Shown piece by piece: positions 56,334-64,000 of a stretch of 64,000 nt of DNA. The stretch spans positions 124,001-188,000 of the forward strand of contig CAWHTU010000005.1 of the NCBI GenBank assembly GCA_963832305.1. The letters run 5' to 3'. This stretch comes from Roseiarcus sp963832305 (lineage in GTDB: Bacteria; Pseudomonadota; Alphaproteobacteria; Rhizobiales; Beijerinckiaceae). Numbering within the stretch: position 1 is the first letter of the stretch; every line of letters starts with the position of its first letter. Position numbers and translations under genes: made by a program. The notes beneath the pieces were generated by a model, which saw nothing but the letters and a program-made list of their open reading frames with translations, searched no databases and was not told the origin of the DNA.

Positions 56334-57380
56334 CTATTGGACCCAGCCGTGCGCCTCGCGCACCGCCACCATCGCGCCGAGAATGTCGTCCCATGTCTTC
56401 TGCTTCATCATCTCCGAATTCGGGAACATGCAGCCGTCCCAGCAGATATGCTTGCAGACCTTGGTGAGCTCGCCCTTGTCGTCGCGCAGCCAGTAGCCGG
56501 CGTGATGGGTGATATCGAGCTTTCCGTTCGGATCGCCGACCATGCAGTGGCGTCCGGTCTTGTCGTGAGAGCCTTCGCCTTTGACGGTCGCGTCGTTCTG
56601 GGCGACGTGGAAGTCGATCGTCCACGGACGAAGCGCGTGCGCGACCTCCTTCAGAGCGGAATCGAGCGTCTTGCGATCCTTCCAATCGTAGTCCTTGGGC
56701 AGGATGCGGTGCTCGGGCGCGTTGTAGCCCAGCGTGTAGAGCATCGTGTGCGCCATGTCGGCCTGGAACCCGAGCGTTTTCGGCCGGCCGACCATTTCGA
56801 GAAGGTCGACCATGTGCTTCCAGCTGTGCATGCCGCCCCAGCAGATTTCGCCTTCCGCGGCGAGGCGCTCACCATGCTGCTCGGCGATATCGCAGGCTTC
56901 GGTGAAAGTCTTGGCGATGGCCTTCTGACTCTCGGCGGCCTTCGCCGACCATTCGCGCACGCCCGTCGCCGAATCGATGCGCACGACGCCGGACTTGCGG
57001 ATTCCGATGTCGCGAAGCCGCTGCGCAATGTTGCAGGCCTTTTCGACCATCGTGAGGAACTGCTTGCGCTCGTCCGCCGACCCCATGGCCGAGCCGCCGC
57101 CGACCGGCGGCCAGACCGGGGCGACGACAGAGCCGACTGCGAGGCCATGACCGGCGATCTTGTCGGCGAGATGTTTGATGTCGTCCTTCGAGGATTCGAT
57201 CGATATATGCGGGTCAGCGAGAAACAGATCGACGCCCTCGAACTTGGCGCCGTTGGCCCTAGCGGCAGCCGTCAGTCTCAGCATCGTGTCGAGGTCGATG
57301 AACGGCTCCGAGTCCGGACCTTTGCCAACCAGTCCGGGCCACATAGCGTTGTGAAGTTTCGGGTAATTGTTGCCCGACAC
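56334..57380 (-). CDS. Xylose isomerase-like TIM-barrel protein, first gene of sugar operon
   Basis: 348-residue protein of the AP-endonuclease-2 superfamily. Candidate metal ligands are ICWGGMHSWKHMVDLLE (Glu/His), FQADMAHTMLYTLGY (Asp-His) and WTIDFHVAQNDATV (His). It is larger than the other two isomerases of the operon and only distantly alike, so a different step is likely. Read from 57380 down through the ten-gene operon to 46863. Confidence 0.87.
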   Translation of the reverse strand: MSGNNYPKLHNAMWPGLVGKGPDSEPFIDLDTMLRLTAAARANGAKFEGVDLFLADPHISIESSKDDIKHLADKIAGHGLAVGSVVAPVWPPVGGGSAMGSADERKQFLTMVEKACNIAQRLRDIGIRKSGVVRIDSATGVREWSAKAAESQKAIAKTFTEACDIAEQHGERLAAEGEICWGGMHSWKHMVDLLEMVGRPKTLGFQADMAHTMLYTLGYNAPEHRILPKDYDWKDRKTLDSALKEVAHALRPWTIDFHVAQNDATVKGEGSHDKTGRHCMVGDPNGKLDITHHAGYWLRDDKGELTKVCKHICWDGCMFPNSEMMKQKTWDDILGAMVAVREAHGWVQ

Positions 57381-57768
57381 GCGTTTCCTCCCAATCGTCG
57401 CTTCGCGTTGAAGCCCGATAACATTAGCCCAGCAGCGTTACCGACCGGGCCTGCTCGTCATTGTCGGTTACACTAGTATCATCAGCGGAAAAAGAAGCAA
57501 GGCGAGGCGCGCGAGAGTCCTGTTGGGGCGGCAGTTCGGAAACGGAAGCCGCGCTGAGCCTCTCGGCGAAACCCAGGCTGTTGTTCACGATTCTGGAGGA
57601 CGCGCTTCGGCTCAAGCTAGAGCAGATTGCTTCGGGGTTGAACCGCGGCCGTCATTGCGAGCGAAGCGCAGAGAGATCGTAGAGCGTCCTTTGTTCCCTG
57701 GATTGCTTCGTCGCCACACTCCTCGCAATGAGAGCAGACAAGTGGAGACGACCGTCCGACCGGCTCGT
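57381..57768. other. 388-bp gap between sugar operon and stressosome genes
   Basis: Contains the upstream region of the sugar operon (57381-57480, AT-richer, with a TTACACTAGTATC stretch) and a dispersed inverted repeat at 57652-57731. No gene. The minus-strand phosphatase gene ends at 57769. Confidence 0.55.
57652..57731. repeat. Dispersed inverted repeat (TCATTGCGAG...CTCGCAATGA)
   Basis: TCATTGCGAG (57652-57661) and CTCGCAATGA (57722-57731) are perfect inverted ends around GCGAAGCG and GGATTGCTTCGTCGC. This structure is a widespread intergenic repeat of Bradyrhizobium-like genomes. A related remnant lies at 21825-21871. Confidence 0.75.
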
Positions 57769-58781
57769 CTACGCCGGGCGCCGGCCTACTAGCACGGTCA
57801 CGTCGTCGCGGCCGCGATTGAAATCGCGATAGAGCGTCGCCGCCACAACCGTGGGATGGCGCTGCCTCAGACCGGGATAGGCGTCCATGGTCCAGTGCGT
57901 TCCGAGGCCGTCCGAAGCCAGAATTGTCAGGGTCTCCCCCTGCGTTTGATAGGTGAAAGGCCGGACGCTCTTCAAGCTATGGCCAAGCGTCCCATTGCTG
58001 CTTACCATGCGGCGCGTCTCGCTTCCGCTGATGGCGGCGCCCGCCACATTCCCGACCCCAACAAAATTCACCTCGTTGGAATTCGACGGCAGGTAGGCGA
58101 TCGAGGCCGCAGCTCCACGGGTCGAACGCGTCGCCCGGTGAAGACGCTCAATGACCGAGGCGACGGCCTGGCCGTTGGTCGCATCGTAGGCGCGAACCGC
58201 GGCGCGAGCCGCGTCGGCCGCGAACGGGCCATGTCCGAGGCCGTCGACAACGAGCAGGGAAAACCCGCCGTCGAGCCGCCTCACCTTCCAGCTGTCGCCG
58301 CAAATCTCCTCGCCTTCCTTCGCGATGCTGATCGCCCCGGTCGAGGGAAAGACCGTTTTCCTGGCCCGAGACGGATCCCCCTTTTCCATTCGCGCAAGGA
58401 GAACGACGCCGCGTCCGGACGACGAGTAGACGTCGAACGAATGACAAAGCCGCTGGATCGCTCCGAGGCCGCCGCCTGCGCTGCCACAGGTTGAAAAGCC
58501 GTCGCGGATCGCCAGCGCGAGATTCGGAATGCCCGGCCCCGAGTTCGAGCGCAATGCACTCGAACTCCTTCCCCTGTTTCATCCTCAAACAGACCGACGA
58601 GGATTGCGCCTCTTCCCGCATGTTTGAGAACATTCGTGCTTAATTCCGTGGCGACGATCGCCACGCGGCCCGCGTCCTCAGACCCGAATCCCGCCTTGCG
58701 CGCGATATCGACCGCGACGCGCCGAGCCTCGCCGACGCCGCTCTCGTGCTCGACACGGATCGGGCGGTTTCCTATTTCCAT
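57769..58781 (-). CDS. ATP-binding SpoIIE-type phosphatase (GHKL-PP2C fusion, RsbX-like; one frameshift)
   Basis: Likely resets the stressosome by dephosphorylating its STAS proteins. Residues 1-125 are a GHKL ATPase like RsbT (VAIVATELSTNVLKHAGRG is the N-box, GPGIPNLALAIRDG the G1 box). The frame breaks near 58545, inside this domain, and the second frame continues through GSAGGGLGAIQRL to a PP2C domain (ICGDSWKVRRL, LLVVDGLGHGPFAADAA with a metal Asp, ILASDGLGTHWTMD, GRDDVTVLV). About 337 corrected residues. The start at 58781 overlaps the rsbT stop. Confidence 0.87.
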
Positions 58782-59167
58782 CGAACGAGCATGACCTGCG
58801 TCCCCTTGCCCGGGGCAGATTTGACCTCAAACTCGTTGGAAAGGCGTCTTGCCCCGCTGAGTCCGAGGCCCAATCCGCCGCCGGTGGAAAACCCATCCAC
58901 CAGCGCCGCGTTGACGTCCGCTATTCCCGGTCCCTCGTCCTCGAACACCAGTCTTAGACCGCGCCGGGCGCCATTCTCGACCAACTCGATATGAACGCGG
59001 CCGCCGCCGCCATAGTCGAGAGTGTTCCGGGCGATCTCGCTCGCCGCGGTGACGAACTTCGTCTGGTCGACCAGACTCATTCCAATGTCGATCGCGCGCG
59101 CCCGAACTCTCTGACGAATCCTTACGACGTCCTCGGAAGTCGCGATGGACATCGTCTCATTCGCCAT
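58772..59167 (-). CDS. rsbT: Stressosome switch kinase RsbT
   Basis: 131-residue Ser/Thr kinase of the GHKL type that phosphorylates RsbR and RsbS upon stress. The N-box is ASEIARNTLDYGGGG, G1 is FEDEGPGIADVN, and G2 is GGLGLGLSGARRLSN. Length and sequence match B. subtilis RsbT well. Its ATG overlaps the rsbS stop and its stop overlaps the phosphatase start, so the genes are translationally coupled. Confidence 0.93.
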   Translation of the reverse strand: MANETMSIATSEDVVRIRQRVRARAIDIGMSLVDQTKFVTAASEIARNTLDYGGGGRVHIELVENGARRGLRLVFEDEGPGIADVNAALVDGFSTGGGLGLGLSGARRLSNEFEVKSAPGKGTQVMLVRWK

Positions 59168-59549
59168 CCGGCGCCTCCCCGCTGGCGAACTCCCCCTGAA
59201 GCCGCGACCGAAGCAAGTCCATGCCGCGTTCGACGTTGAGCGCGGTCTTCACCCCGCTGAGTTCGAGGCCAAGCTCGACCAGCGTGATTGCGACGGCAGG
59301 ACGCATTCCGACCACGACAGTCTCGGCGTCCAGCATGCGTGAGACGGAAGCGATATCGTTGAGAGTCCGGCCCATGAAAAAGTCGACGACGTCGAGCCCG
59401 GAGATATCGATAAGCACGCCTCTGGCGCGGCTCGCGACAATCTTGGCGGAGAGGTCCTCCCCGAGCGTTGTCGCCAACCGATCATGCATGTCGACCTGGA
59501 TGGTGACAAGCAAAGCGTGGCCGAGCTTGAGAATCGGGATTCGGTCCAT
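59157..59549 (-). CDS. rsbS: Stressosome scaffold RsbS with Phe at the phospho-acceptor site
   Basis: 130-residue single STAS-domain protein. IPILKLGHALLVTIQVDMHD and VVVGMRPAVAITLVELGLEL are near-identical in pattern to B. subtilis RsbS. The phosphorylated Ser of B. subtilis (Ser59 in IDSF) aligns with Phe57 here (VVDFFMGR, codon TTT at 59379-59381), so the normal phosphorylation site is missing. Unlike the frameshifts elsewhere, this is a substitution. Start at 59549; stop overlaps rsbT. Confidence 0.92.
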   Translation of the reverse strand: MDRIPILKLGHALLVTIQVDMHDRLATTLGEDLSAKIVASRARGVLIDISGLDVVDFFMGRTLNDIASVSRMLDAETVVVGMRPAVAITLVELGLELSGVKTALNVERGMDLLRSRLQGEFASGEAPDGE

Positions 59550-59553
59550 GAGG

Positions 59554-60420
59554 TCAGGTTCCCGGCTTGGCCGCAGCGCCCAAAACACGCCCGGTTCGCT
59601 TCAACGCCAAGGCGAAGGCGTCGGCAAGCGAGGCCTTGGAAACGACGTTGAGTTCGACGCCAAGATGCACCATCGTTTGCGCGATCTGCGGCCTGATGCC
59701 CGATATGATGCAATCGGCCCCCATCAGCCGCGCGGCGGCGATCGTCTTGAGGAGATGCTGGGCAACCAGCGTGTCGACGGTGGGAACGCCGGTAATGTCG
59801 ATGATCGCGATCGCGGCCTGCTGATCGACGATCGCCTGGAGCAGGTTCTCCATCACCACCTGGGTGCGGGATGAATCCAGCGTGCCGATGAGCGGCAGGG
59901 CGACGATCTCGTCCCAAAGCTTGACCACCGGGGTCGAAAGCTCAGCGATCTCCTGCTGTTGCCGGATGATGACCTGTTCCCGGGTCTTCTGAAAAACCTC
60001 CATTGTATAGAGGCCGAACTGGTCCACCAGAAGCGATAGGGTCCCTAGCGCGCCGAGCGCCTTCGCCGCGTCCTCTCCGTACTCGTTCTGGACCAGTTCG
60101 AAAATCGGCTCTTTCAGGGAAAAGATGAAAACCGCGATCTCTCGCGGCGTAAACCCTTGCACGGCCCTTGACCGTGAAATATCGGCCAATATTTCGCGCG
60201 CACCGGCGAAGCTCGGAACCTCGACGTTGGACAGGTCTCCCGAGACAAGAACGTTCTTGAATTCAGCGAGCACCTGTTTGCATTGGGACTGAAGCTCGGC
60301 ATCCTTGATCCTGCCGCCCCCGTCGCCGCCCATTGTGCGAAGTTTCCCCATCCACGCGGCGAGGACCTCCGGCTCATGGCTGCTGATCAGTTTCGCAAGC
60401 TGTGACACGGCAGCGGACAT
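59554..60420 (-). CDS. rsbR: Stressosome sensor RsbR
   Basis: 288-residue sensor. Residues 1-150 are an all-helical sensor domain of the RsbR N-terminal class (MSAAVSQLAKLISSHEPEVL). Residues 165-280 are the STAS domain: LPLIGTLDSSRTQVVMENLL contains the first acceptor region (Thr180/Ser183) and DITGVPTVDTLVAQHLL the second (Thr217), so the sites equivalent to Thr171 and Thr205 of B. subtilis RsbRA are kept. GGGAGG precedes the start. First gene of rsbRST-phosphatase. Confidence 0.94.
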   Translation of the reverse strand: MSAAVSQLAKLISSHEPEVLAAWMGKLRTMGGDGGGRIKDAELQSQCKQVLAEFKNVLVSGDLSNVEVPSFAGAREILADISRSRAVQGFTPREIAVFIFSLKEPIFELVQNEYGEDAAKALGALGTLSLLVDQFGLYTMEVFQKTREQVIIRQQQEIAELSTPVVKLWDEIVALPLIGTLDSSRTQVVMENLLQAIVDQQAAIAIIDITGVPTVDTLVAQHLLKTIAAARLMGADCIISGIRPQIAQTMVHLGVELNVVSKASLADAFALALKRTGRVLGAAAKPGT

Positions 60421-60469
60421 TGTGAACCTCCCTGTTGACCGGTTCAATTAGCAAGATCGCAGGTCGGAC

Positions 60470-60497
60470 GGAACAAAAACGTCCGAGGCTTGGTTCC
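60470..60497. promoter_or_regulatory. Overlapping, oppositely oriented EcfG-type promoter motifs
   Basis: Plus strand: GGAAC (60470-60474), 17 bases, GGTT (60492-60495), directed to the hybrid kinase gene at 60565. Minus strand: GGAAC (60497-60493), 17 bases, TGTT (60475-60472), directed to rsbR at 60420. Both -35 motifs are exact; both -10 motifs keep the GTT. The element is an imperfect 28-bp inverted repeat, with 50-70 bp leaders on each side. Confidence 0.6.
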
Positions 60498-60564
60498 CCA
60501 AATTCTTGCGACCCTGGCGACATGGCGGTAGGGGTTTGCGGGCCCGGAGGGGTTCTTGAATACC

Positions 60565-62413
60565 ATGGCGATGCAGCCTTTTGTTCGCCCGGATGACCGG
60601 CGACGTCCTCGGACCGATCGCGGGGACAGCACGGCGGCAAGCCAACTGGCGGCGGTCGGAAATGCGCATTCGGTCGGCCGCTTGGAGATCCGTTCGGAAA
60701 ATGACGTCGTCGGGGCCCGGCAGATGGCTCGGCGGTTCGCGGAGTTTTCCGGATTTCAGCATCGCGATCAGACACGCCTGGCGACCGCCGTCTCGGAGCT
60801 TGCCCGAAACGCTTTCGCTTACGCTGGCTCGGGCGTTGTCGAGTTCCTGCTCGAACTCGACGTCTCGCCGCAGATGTGCTGGTGCCAGGTTTCGGACGAG
60901 GGCCCGGGCATCGAAAACCTCGAGGATGTGCTCGGCGGAAATTTACGGTCCGAACCTCGGCTAGGTCTGGGCCTGGCGCGGGGTCGCCGCCTGGTCGAGC
61001 GTTTTGAGATCGCTTCGAAGCCCGGCAACGGCACGGCCGTCCTGATCGGGCTCAGTCTTCCGCCCCGCGCGCGGCGGATCGATCGCGACAAGCTGACGGT
61101 TGTCGCTCGCGCGCTCGGCGACAAGACCGGGTCCGACCGCCTGGCCGTGCTTCGCGATCAGAACCACGAGCTCATGCAGGCTCTGGACGAAATCAAGCGT
61201 AAGGAGGAGGAGACGCGGCTACTGGCCGCCGAGCTTAGCGACACCAATCGCGGCGTTGTCGCACTTTACGCCGAGCTCGACGAGCGGGCCGAGCAGCTGC
61301 GCAAGGCGAGCGAAAGCAAGAACTCGCTTTCTCTCGAACATGAGCCACGAGTTCCGGACACCGCTTAATTCGGTGCTCGCGCTGTCGCGCCTTCTCCTCG
61401 ATCGCATCGACGGCGAGCTCGCCCCGGAGCAGGAGCGCCAAATCACCTATATCCGCCGGGCCGCCGAAGGCTTGCTCGAGATGGTGAACGATTTGCTGGA
61501 TCTGGCCAAGGTCGAGGCCGGCAAGGCGGAGGTCGTCGTGCGCGCCTTTTCGGTCAGCGACCTCTTCGGAGGTCTGCGAGGCGCGCTCAAGCCTCTGTTG
61601 TCCAACCAACTGGTGGATCTCGTATTCGAAACCCCCGCCGAGCTTCCCGAGATCGAGAGCGACGAAGCGAAAGTCACCCAGATCCTTCGCAATCTGATTT
61701 CGAACGCGCTCAAATTCACGGAGCGGGGCGAAGTCAGGGTTGGCGCAAGCGCGCAATCCGGACGGAATGCGGTTCATTTCTGGGTGAAGGACACCGGCAT
61801 CGGCATAGCGAAGGCCGACCAGGGCCGCATCTTTGAGGAATTCGCCCAAATCGACTCGAGCCTTCAACGAAGAGTGAAGGGGACGGGCCTCGGGCTGTCG
61901 CTCTCCCTTTCGCTCGCCAACGCGCTCGGCGGCTCACTCGCCGTCGAAAGCGAACTTGGGAAGGGCGCGACTTTCACGCTCACCCTGCCGATCGCCGCCC
62001 ACGATTTAGTACGGCCGCCGACCAAGGAGCAGGACGCGAAAAAGAAGATTCTGCTCATCGATGACGACGAGACCTTCCGCTATGTCATGCGCCAGATCAT
62101 CACCAACCACGTGGGCTATCGAATGCTTGAAGCGCGTGACGGGGTCGAGGGCATGCAGCTTGCGAAGACCCAGCAGCCAGACGCCATCATCGTCGACCTT
62201 CAGATGCCCAACATGGACGGGTTCAGCGTCTTGCAGGAACTTGCGGTCGACCCGTCGACCAGCCTGACCCCGGTCATCGTCTCGACCTCGCTTACCGTCA
62301 ATTCGGAACTGAAAGCGCGCATGCCGGCTGGAACGCGAGTCATTTCGAAGAACACCATCTCAAGGGAAACCGTCGGGATCTTTCTCTCCGAGATCTTCCG
62401 AGAATCAGCATGA
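60565..62413 (+). CDS. RsbT-like ATPase/histidine kinase/receiver fusion protein (one frameshift)
   Basis: About 615 corrected residues. Residues about 35-155 are a second RsbT-like GHKL domain (RLATAVSELARNAFAYAG, SDEGPGIENLED, RLGLGLARGRRL). A coiled linker (200-250) leads to the frame break near 61325, then a histidine kinase with SNMSHEFRTPLNS (His about 260), LRNLISNALKFTERG, DTGIGIAKAD and GTGLGLSLSL, and a receiver (ILLIDDDETFRYV, phospho-Asp about 543 in IIVDLQMPNMDG). No membrane segment, so cytoplasmic. A TTG at 60556 is an alternative start. Overlaps the next gene by ATGA. Confidence 0.88.
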
Positions 62414-63996
62414 CGGCGTTGACGATCCTGAATGTCGACGACGACGACGCGGCCCGCTACGTCAAGACCCGGGACCTCCAGCTCAGCGGCTTCGTTGTGC
62501 TGGAGGCGACTACCGGCGCCGAGGCTCTTCGGATCGTCGGCGAGGAAAATCCGTCCATCGTCCTTCTCGACATGCAGCTTCCCGACATCGACGGCCCGCA
62601 CGTCTGCGCTTTCATCAAGCAGAAATGGCCGGAAATTCTCGTTCTGATGACGTCGGCGACATTCACTTCGCCCGAGCATCGAACGATCGGTCTCGATTCC
62701 GGCGCCGATTCCTACCTGGTTCAGCCCGCGGAGCGGATCGAGCTCGCGGCAGCGGTGAACTCGCTCATCCGCATACGAGCCTCAGAGGATGAGCTGCGCG
62801 CTCTGAACGCGACGCTGGAAAAGCGCGTCGCCGATCGCACCCGGGAGCTCGAGCTGGCGAACGCCCGCCTGATTGCGGAGATGGAGCAACGGGAAAGGGC
62901 TGAAGCGGCGCTGGTCCAATCGCAGAAGATGGATGCGATCGTTCAACTGACGGGAGGTCTCGCTCACGACTTCAATAATCTCCTCACCGCCGTGATCGGG
63001 AATCTCGACATGATCAGCAGGAGGGCTTCGGAGCCCCGACTCCAGGTTCTTGCCGCCAATGCGCTGAAGGCGGCGAGGCGCGGCGCGCGTCTCACGTCGC
63101 AGATGCTCGCGTTTTCGCGCAGCCAGAAGCTGACCGCCGAACCCGTCAACGTCAACGCGCTGATTAGCGGCATGCAAGACCTTCTCGCCCAAACGATCGG
63201 CCTGAACGTCGTCGTCAAACTGGAGACTGAGGAAAACTTGCCGCCGGCGCTCGCCGACTACAATCAATTGGAGCTCGCGATCCTGAATCTCTGTCTCAAC
63301 AGCCGAGACGCGATGCCCAACGGCGGCACAATTACGATCAGCTCGCGGCTCGAGAATAAGAGGAGGATCGCCATCTCGGTCGCCGACACCGGCTGCGGCA
63401 TGTCTCCGGAGCTCATCACGCGCGTGTTCGATCCTTTCTTCACGACAAAGTCGCCGGGAAAGGGTACGGGTCTCGGCCTCTCACAGGTGTTCGGCGTTGT
63501 CCACCAGCTTGGCGGCGACGTTTCGATCGAAAGCGAGGTCGGAAAGGGGACCACGGTCAAGCTCGTCCTCCCCCGATCCGACAGGGAGGAGAAAAAAGAG
63601 ATCGTCGCCGAGTTCGGTTCCGACACGGGTCGCAACGAACGTATCCTGATCGTGGACGACGATGACGACGTTCGGGCCATCATCGCGAAGGTGCTTTCGG
63701 ACATCGGTTACGCGGTCAAGGACGTATCAAGCGGCGAGGACGCTCTGGCGAGCCTCACGGACTTCGATCCGGCTCTTGTTATTCTCGACTTCGCCATGCC
63801 AGGGATGACCGGCGCGAGAGTTGCACAGGAGGCGCGGCGCCGTCACGAACACCTTCCGATCTTGTTTGTCAGCGGATATGCGGACGACGAGGCTCTGCGC
63901 GACGCCGGTGTCGGCGTCCCGATCCTGAGGAAGCCCTTCAACCCTTCCCAGCTGGTAGCGGCGGTTCAATCAGCCTTCAGCGCTCAAGGGTGGTGA
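62410..63996 (+). CDS. Hybrid histidine kinase, receiver-kinase-receiver
   Basis: 528-residue cytoplasmic protein. The first receiver (residues 4-120) has Asp54 (LLDMQLPDIDG), but the conserved Lys is Gln (SYLVQPAE). A coiled helix (125-170) leads to the kinase: LTGGLAHDFNNLLTAV (His186), NLCLNSRDAMPNGG, VADTGCGMS and KGTGLGLSQVFG. The last receiver (405-528) has ILIVDDDDDVRAI, VILDFAMPGMTG and PILRKPF. It is translationally coupled to the RsbT-kinase fusion, so the two probably work in one relay. The stop is 4 bases before the window end. Confidence 0.92.
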   Translation: MTALTILNVDDDDAARYVKTRDLQLSGFVVLEATTGAEALRIVGEENPSIVLLDMQLPDIDGPHVCAFIKQKWPEILVLMTSATFTSPEHRTIGLDSGADSYLVQPAERIELAAAVNSLIRIRASEDELRALNATLEKRVADRTRELELANARLIAEMEQRERAEAALVQSQKMDAIVQLTGGLAHDFNNLLTAVIGNLDMISRRASEPRLQVLAANALKAARRGARLTSQMLAFSRSQKLTAEPVNVNALISGMQDLLAQTIGLNVVVKLETEENLPPALADYNQLELAILNLCLNSRDAMPNGGTITISSRLENKRRIAISVADTGCGMSPELITRVFDPFFTTKSPGKGTGLGLSQVFGVVHQLGGDVSIESEVGKGTTVKLVLPRSDREEKKEIVAEFGSDTGRNERILIVDDDDDVRAIIAKVLSDIGYAVKDVSSGEDALASLTDFDPALVILDFAMPGMTGARVAQEARRRHEHLPILFVSGYADDEALRDAGVGVPILRKPFNPSQLVAAVQSAFSAQGW

Positions 63997-64000
63997 TCCT

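Noticed and set aside
62410..63996. First receiver of the hybrid kinase as inactive because its conserved Lys is Gln
   Set aside because: The phospho-Asp and the acidic pocket are present, and Gln in this place is common in this receiver subfamily, so I do not claim loss of function.

Overview
The window is about 65-67% GC, almost fully coding, and looks like a chromosomal segment of an alphaproteobacterium of the order Hyphomicrobiales (Rhizobiales), possibly Beijerinckiaceae- or Methylocystaceae-like. The evidence is the acnA-ccmA-ccmB...ccmC-ccmD-ccmG neighbourhood, the fabD-fabG-acpP-fabF-mltG order, the glnB-glnA pair, a CsbD/holin-like/DUF3618 stress operon with an EcfG-type promoter, and scattered rhizobial-type palindromic repeats. 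Placement below the order is inference.

Layout. 1-11.9 kb: the 5' part of acnA, then a cytochrome c maturation cluster split in two. ccmAB lies at 1.6-3.0 kb and ccmCDG at 10.4-11.9 kb, separated by about 7.4 kb holding a nucleotidyltransferase/HEPN pair, an MFS transporter, the divergent katG/oxyR pair and a lower-GC serine hydrolase. 11.9-14.4 kb: an envelope-stress operon and an HD-domain phosphohydrolase. 14.6-21.8 kb: a ribose-type ABC importer with an LVIVD-repeat protein, a GntR regulator and a 2-hydroxyacid dehydrogenase. 21.9-33.6 kb: mixed genes, including a cupin, a carrier protein-thioesterase, an LssY-C protein, argE, apaG, an FAD oxidoreductase, glnA-glnB, a YkgJ-like protein, a GT87 glycosyltransferase and an AraC regulator. 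33.6-35.5 kb: two enzymes of 4-hydroxyproline catabolism. 35.6-42.3 kb: fatty acid synthesis, mltG, rlmB and tRNA-Tyr. 42.6-46.6 kb: a DJ-1/PfpI protein and acoABC. 46.9-57.4 kb: one long minus-strand operon for uptake and catabolism of an unidentified sugar or polyol. It encodes an ABC importer with two non-identical ATPases, a small membrane protein, a Gfo/Idh/MocA dehydrogenase and three TIM-barrel isomerases. 57.8-64.0 kb: a Gram-negative stressosome (RsbR, RsbS, RsbT and an ATPase-phosphatase fusion) divergent from two hybrid histidine kinases, one carrying an RsbT-like domain.

The most interesting signals are four. (i) The two sugar ATPases carry complementary defects, one in the signature motif and one in the H-loop, which fall in the same composite ATP site and predict an asymmetric importer. 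(ii) The RsbS protein has Phe at the position of the phospho-acceptor Ser. (iii) The rsbR/hybrid-kinase intergenic region contains overlapping, oppositely oriented EcfG-type promoter motifs, which may tie the stressosome to the alphaproteobacterial general stress response. (iv) The kinase beside it fuses an RsbT-like ATPase to a histidine kinase and receiver.

Caution: eleven otherwise well-conserved genes carry one or two small frameshifts (ccmA, MFS, katG, LVIVD, rbsA-like, hydroxyacid dehydrogenase, carrier-thioesterase, DapA-like, one isomerase, SpoIIE phosphatase, RsbT-kinase). That many in housekeeping-like genes suggests sequencing or assembly indels rather than decay. I annotate each as one gene and flag the shift.
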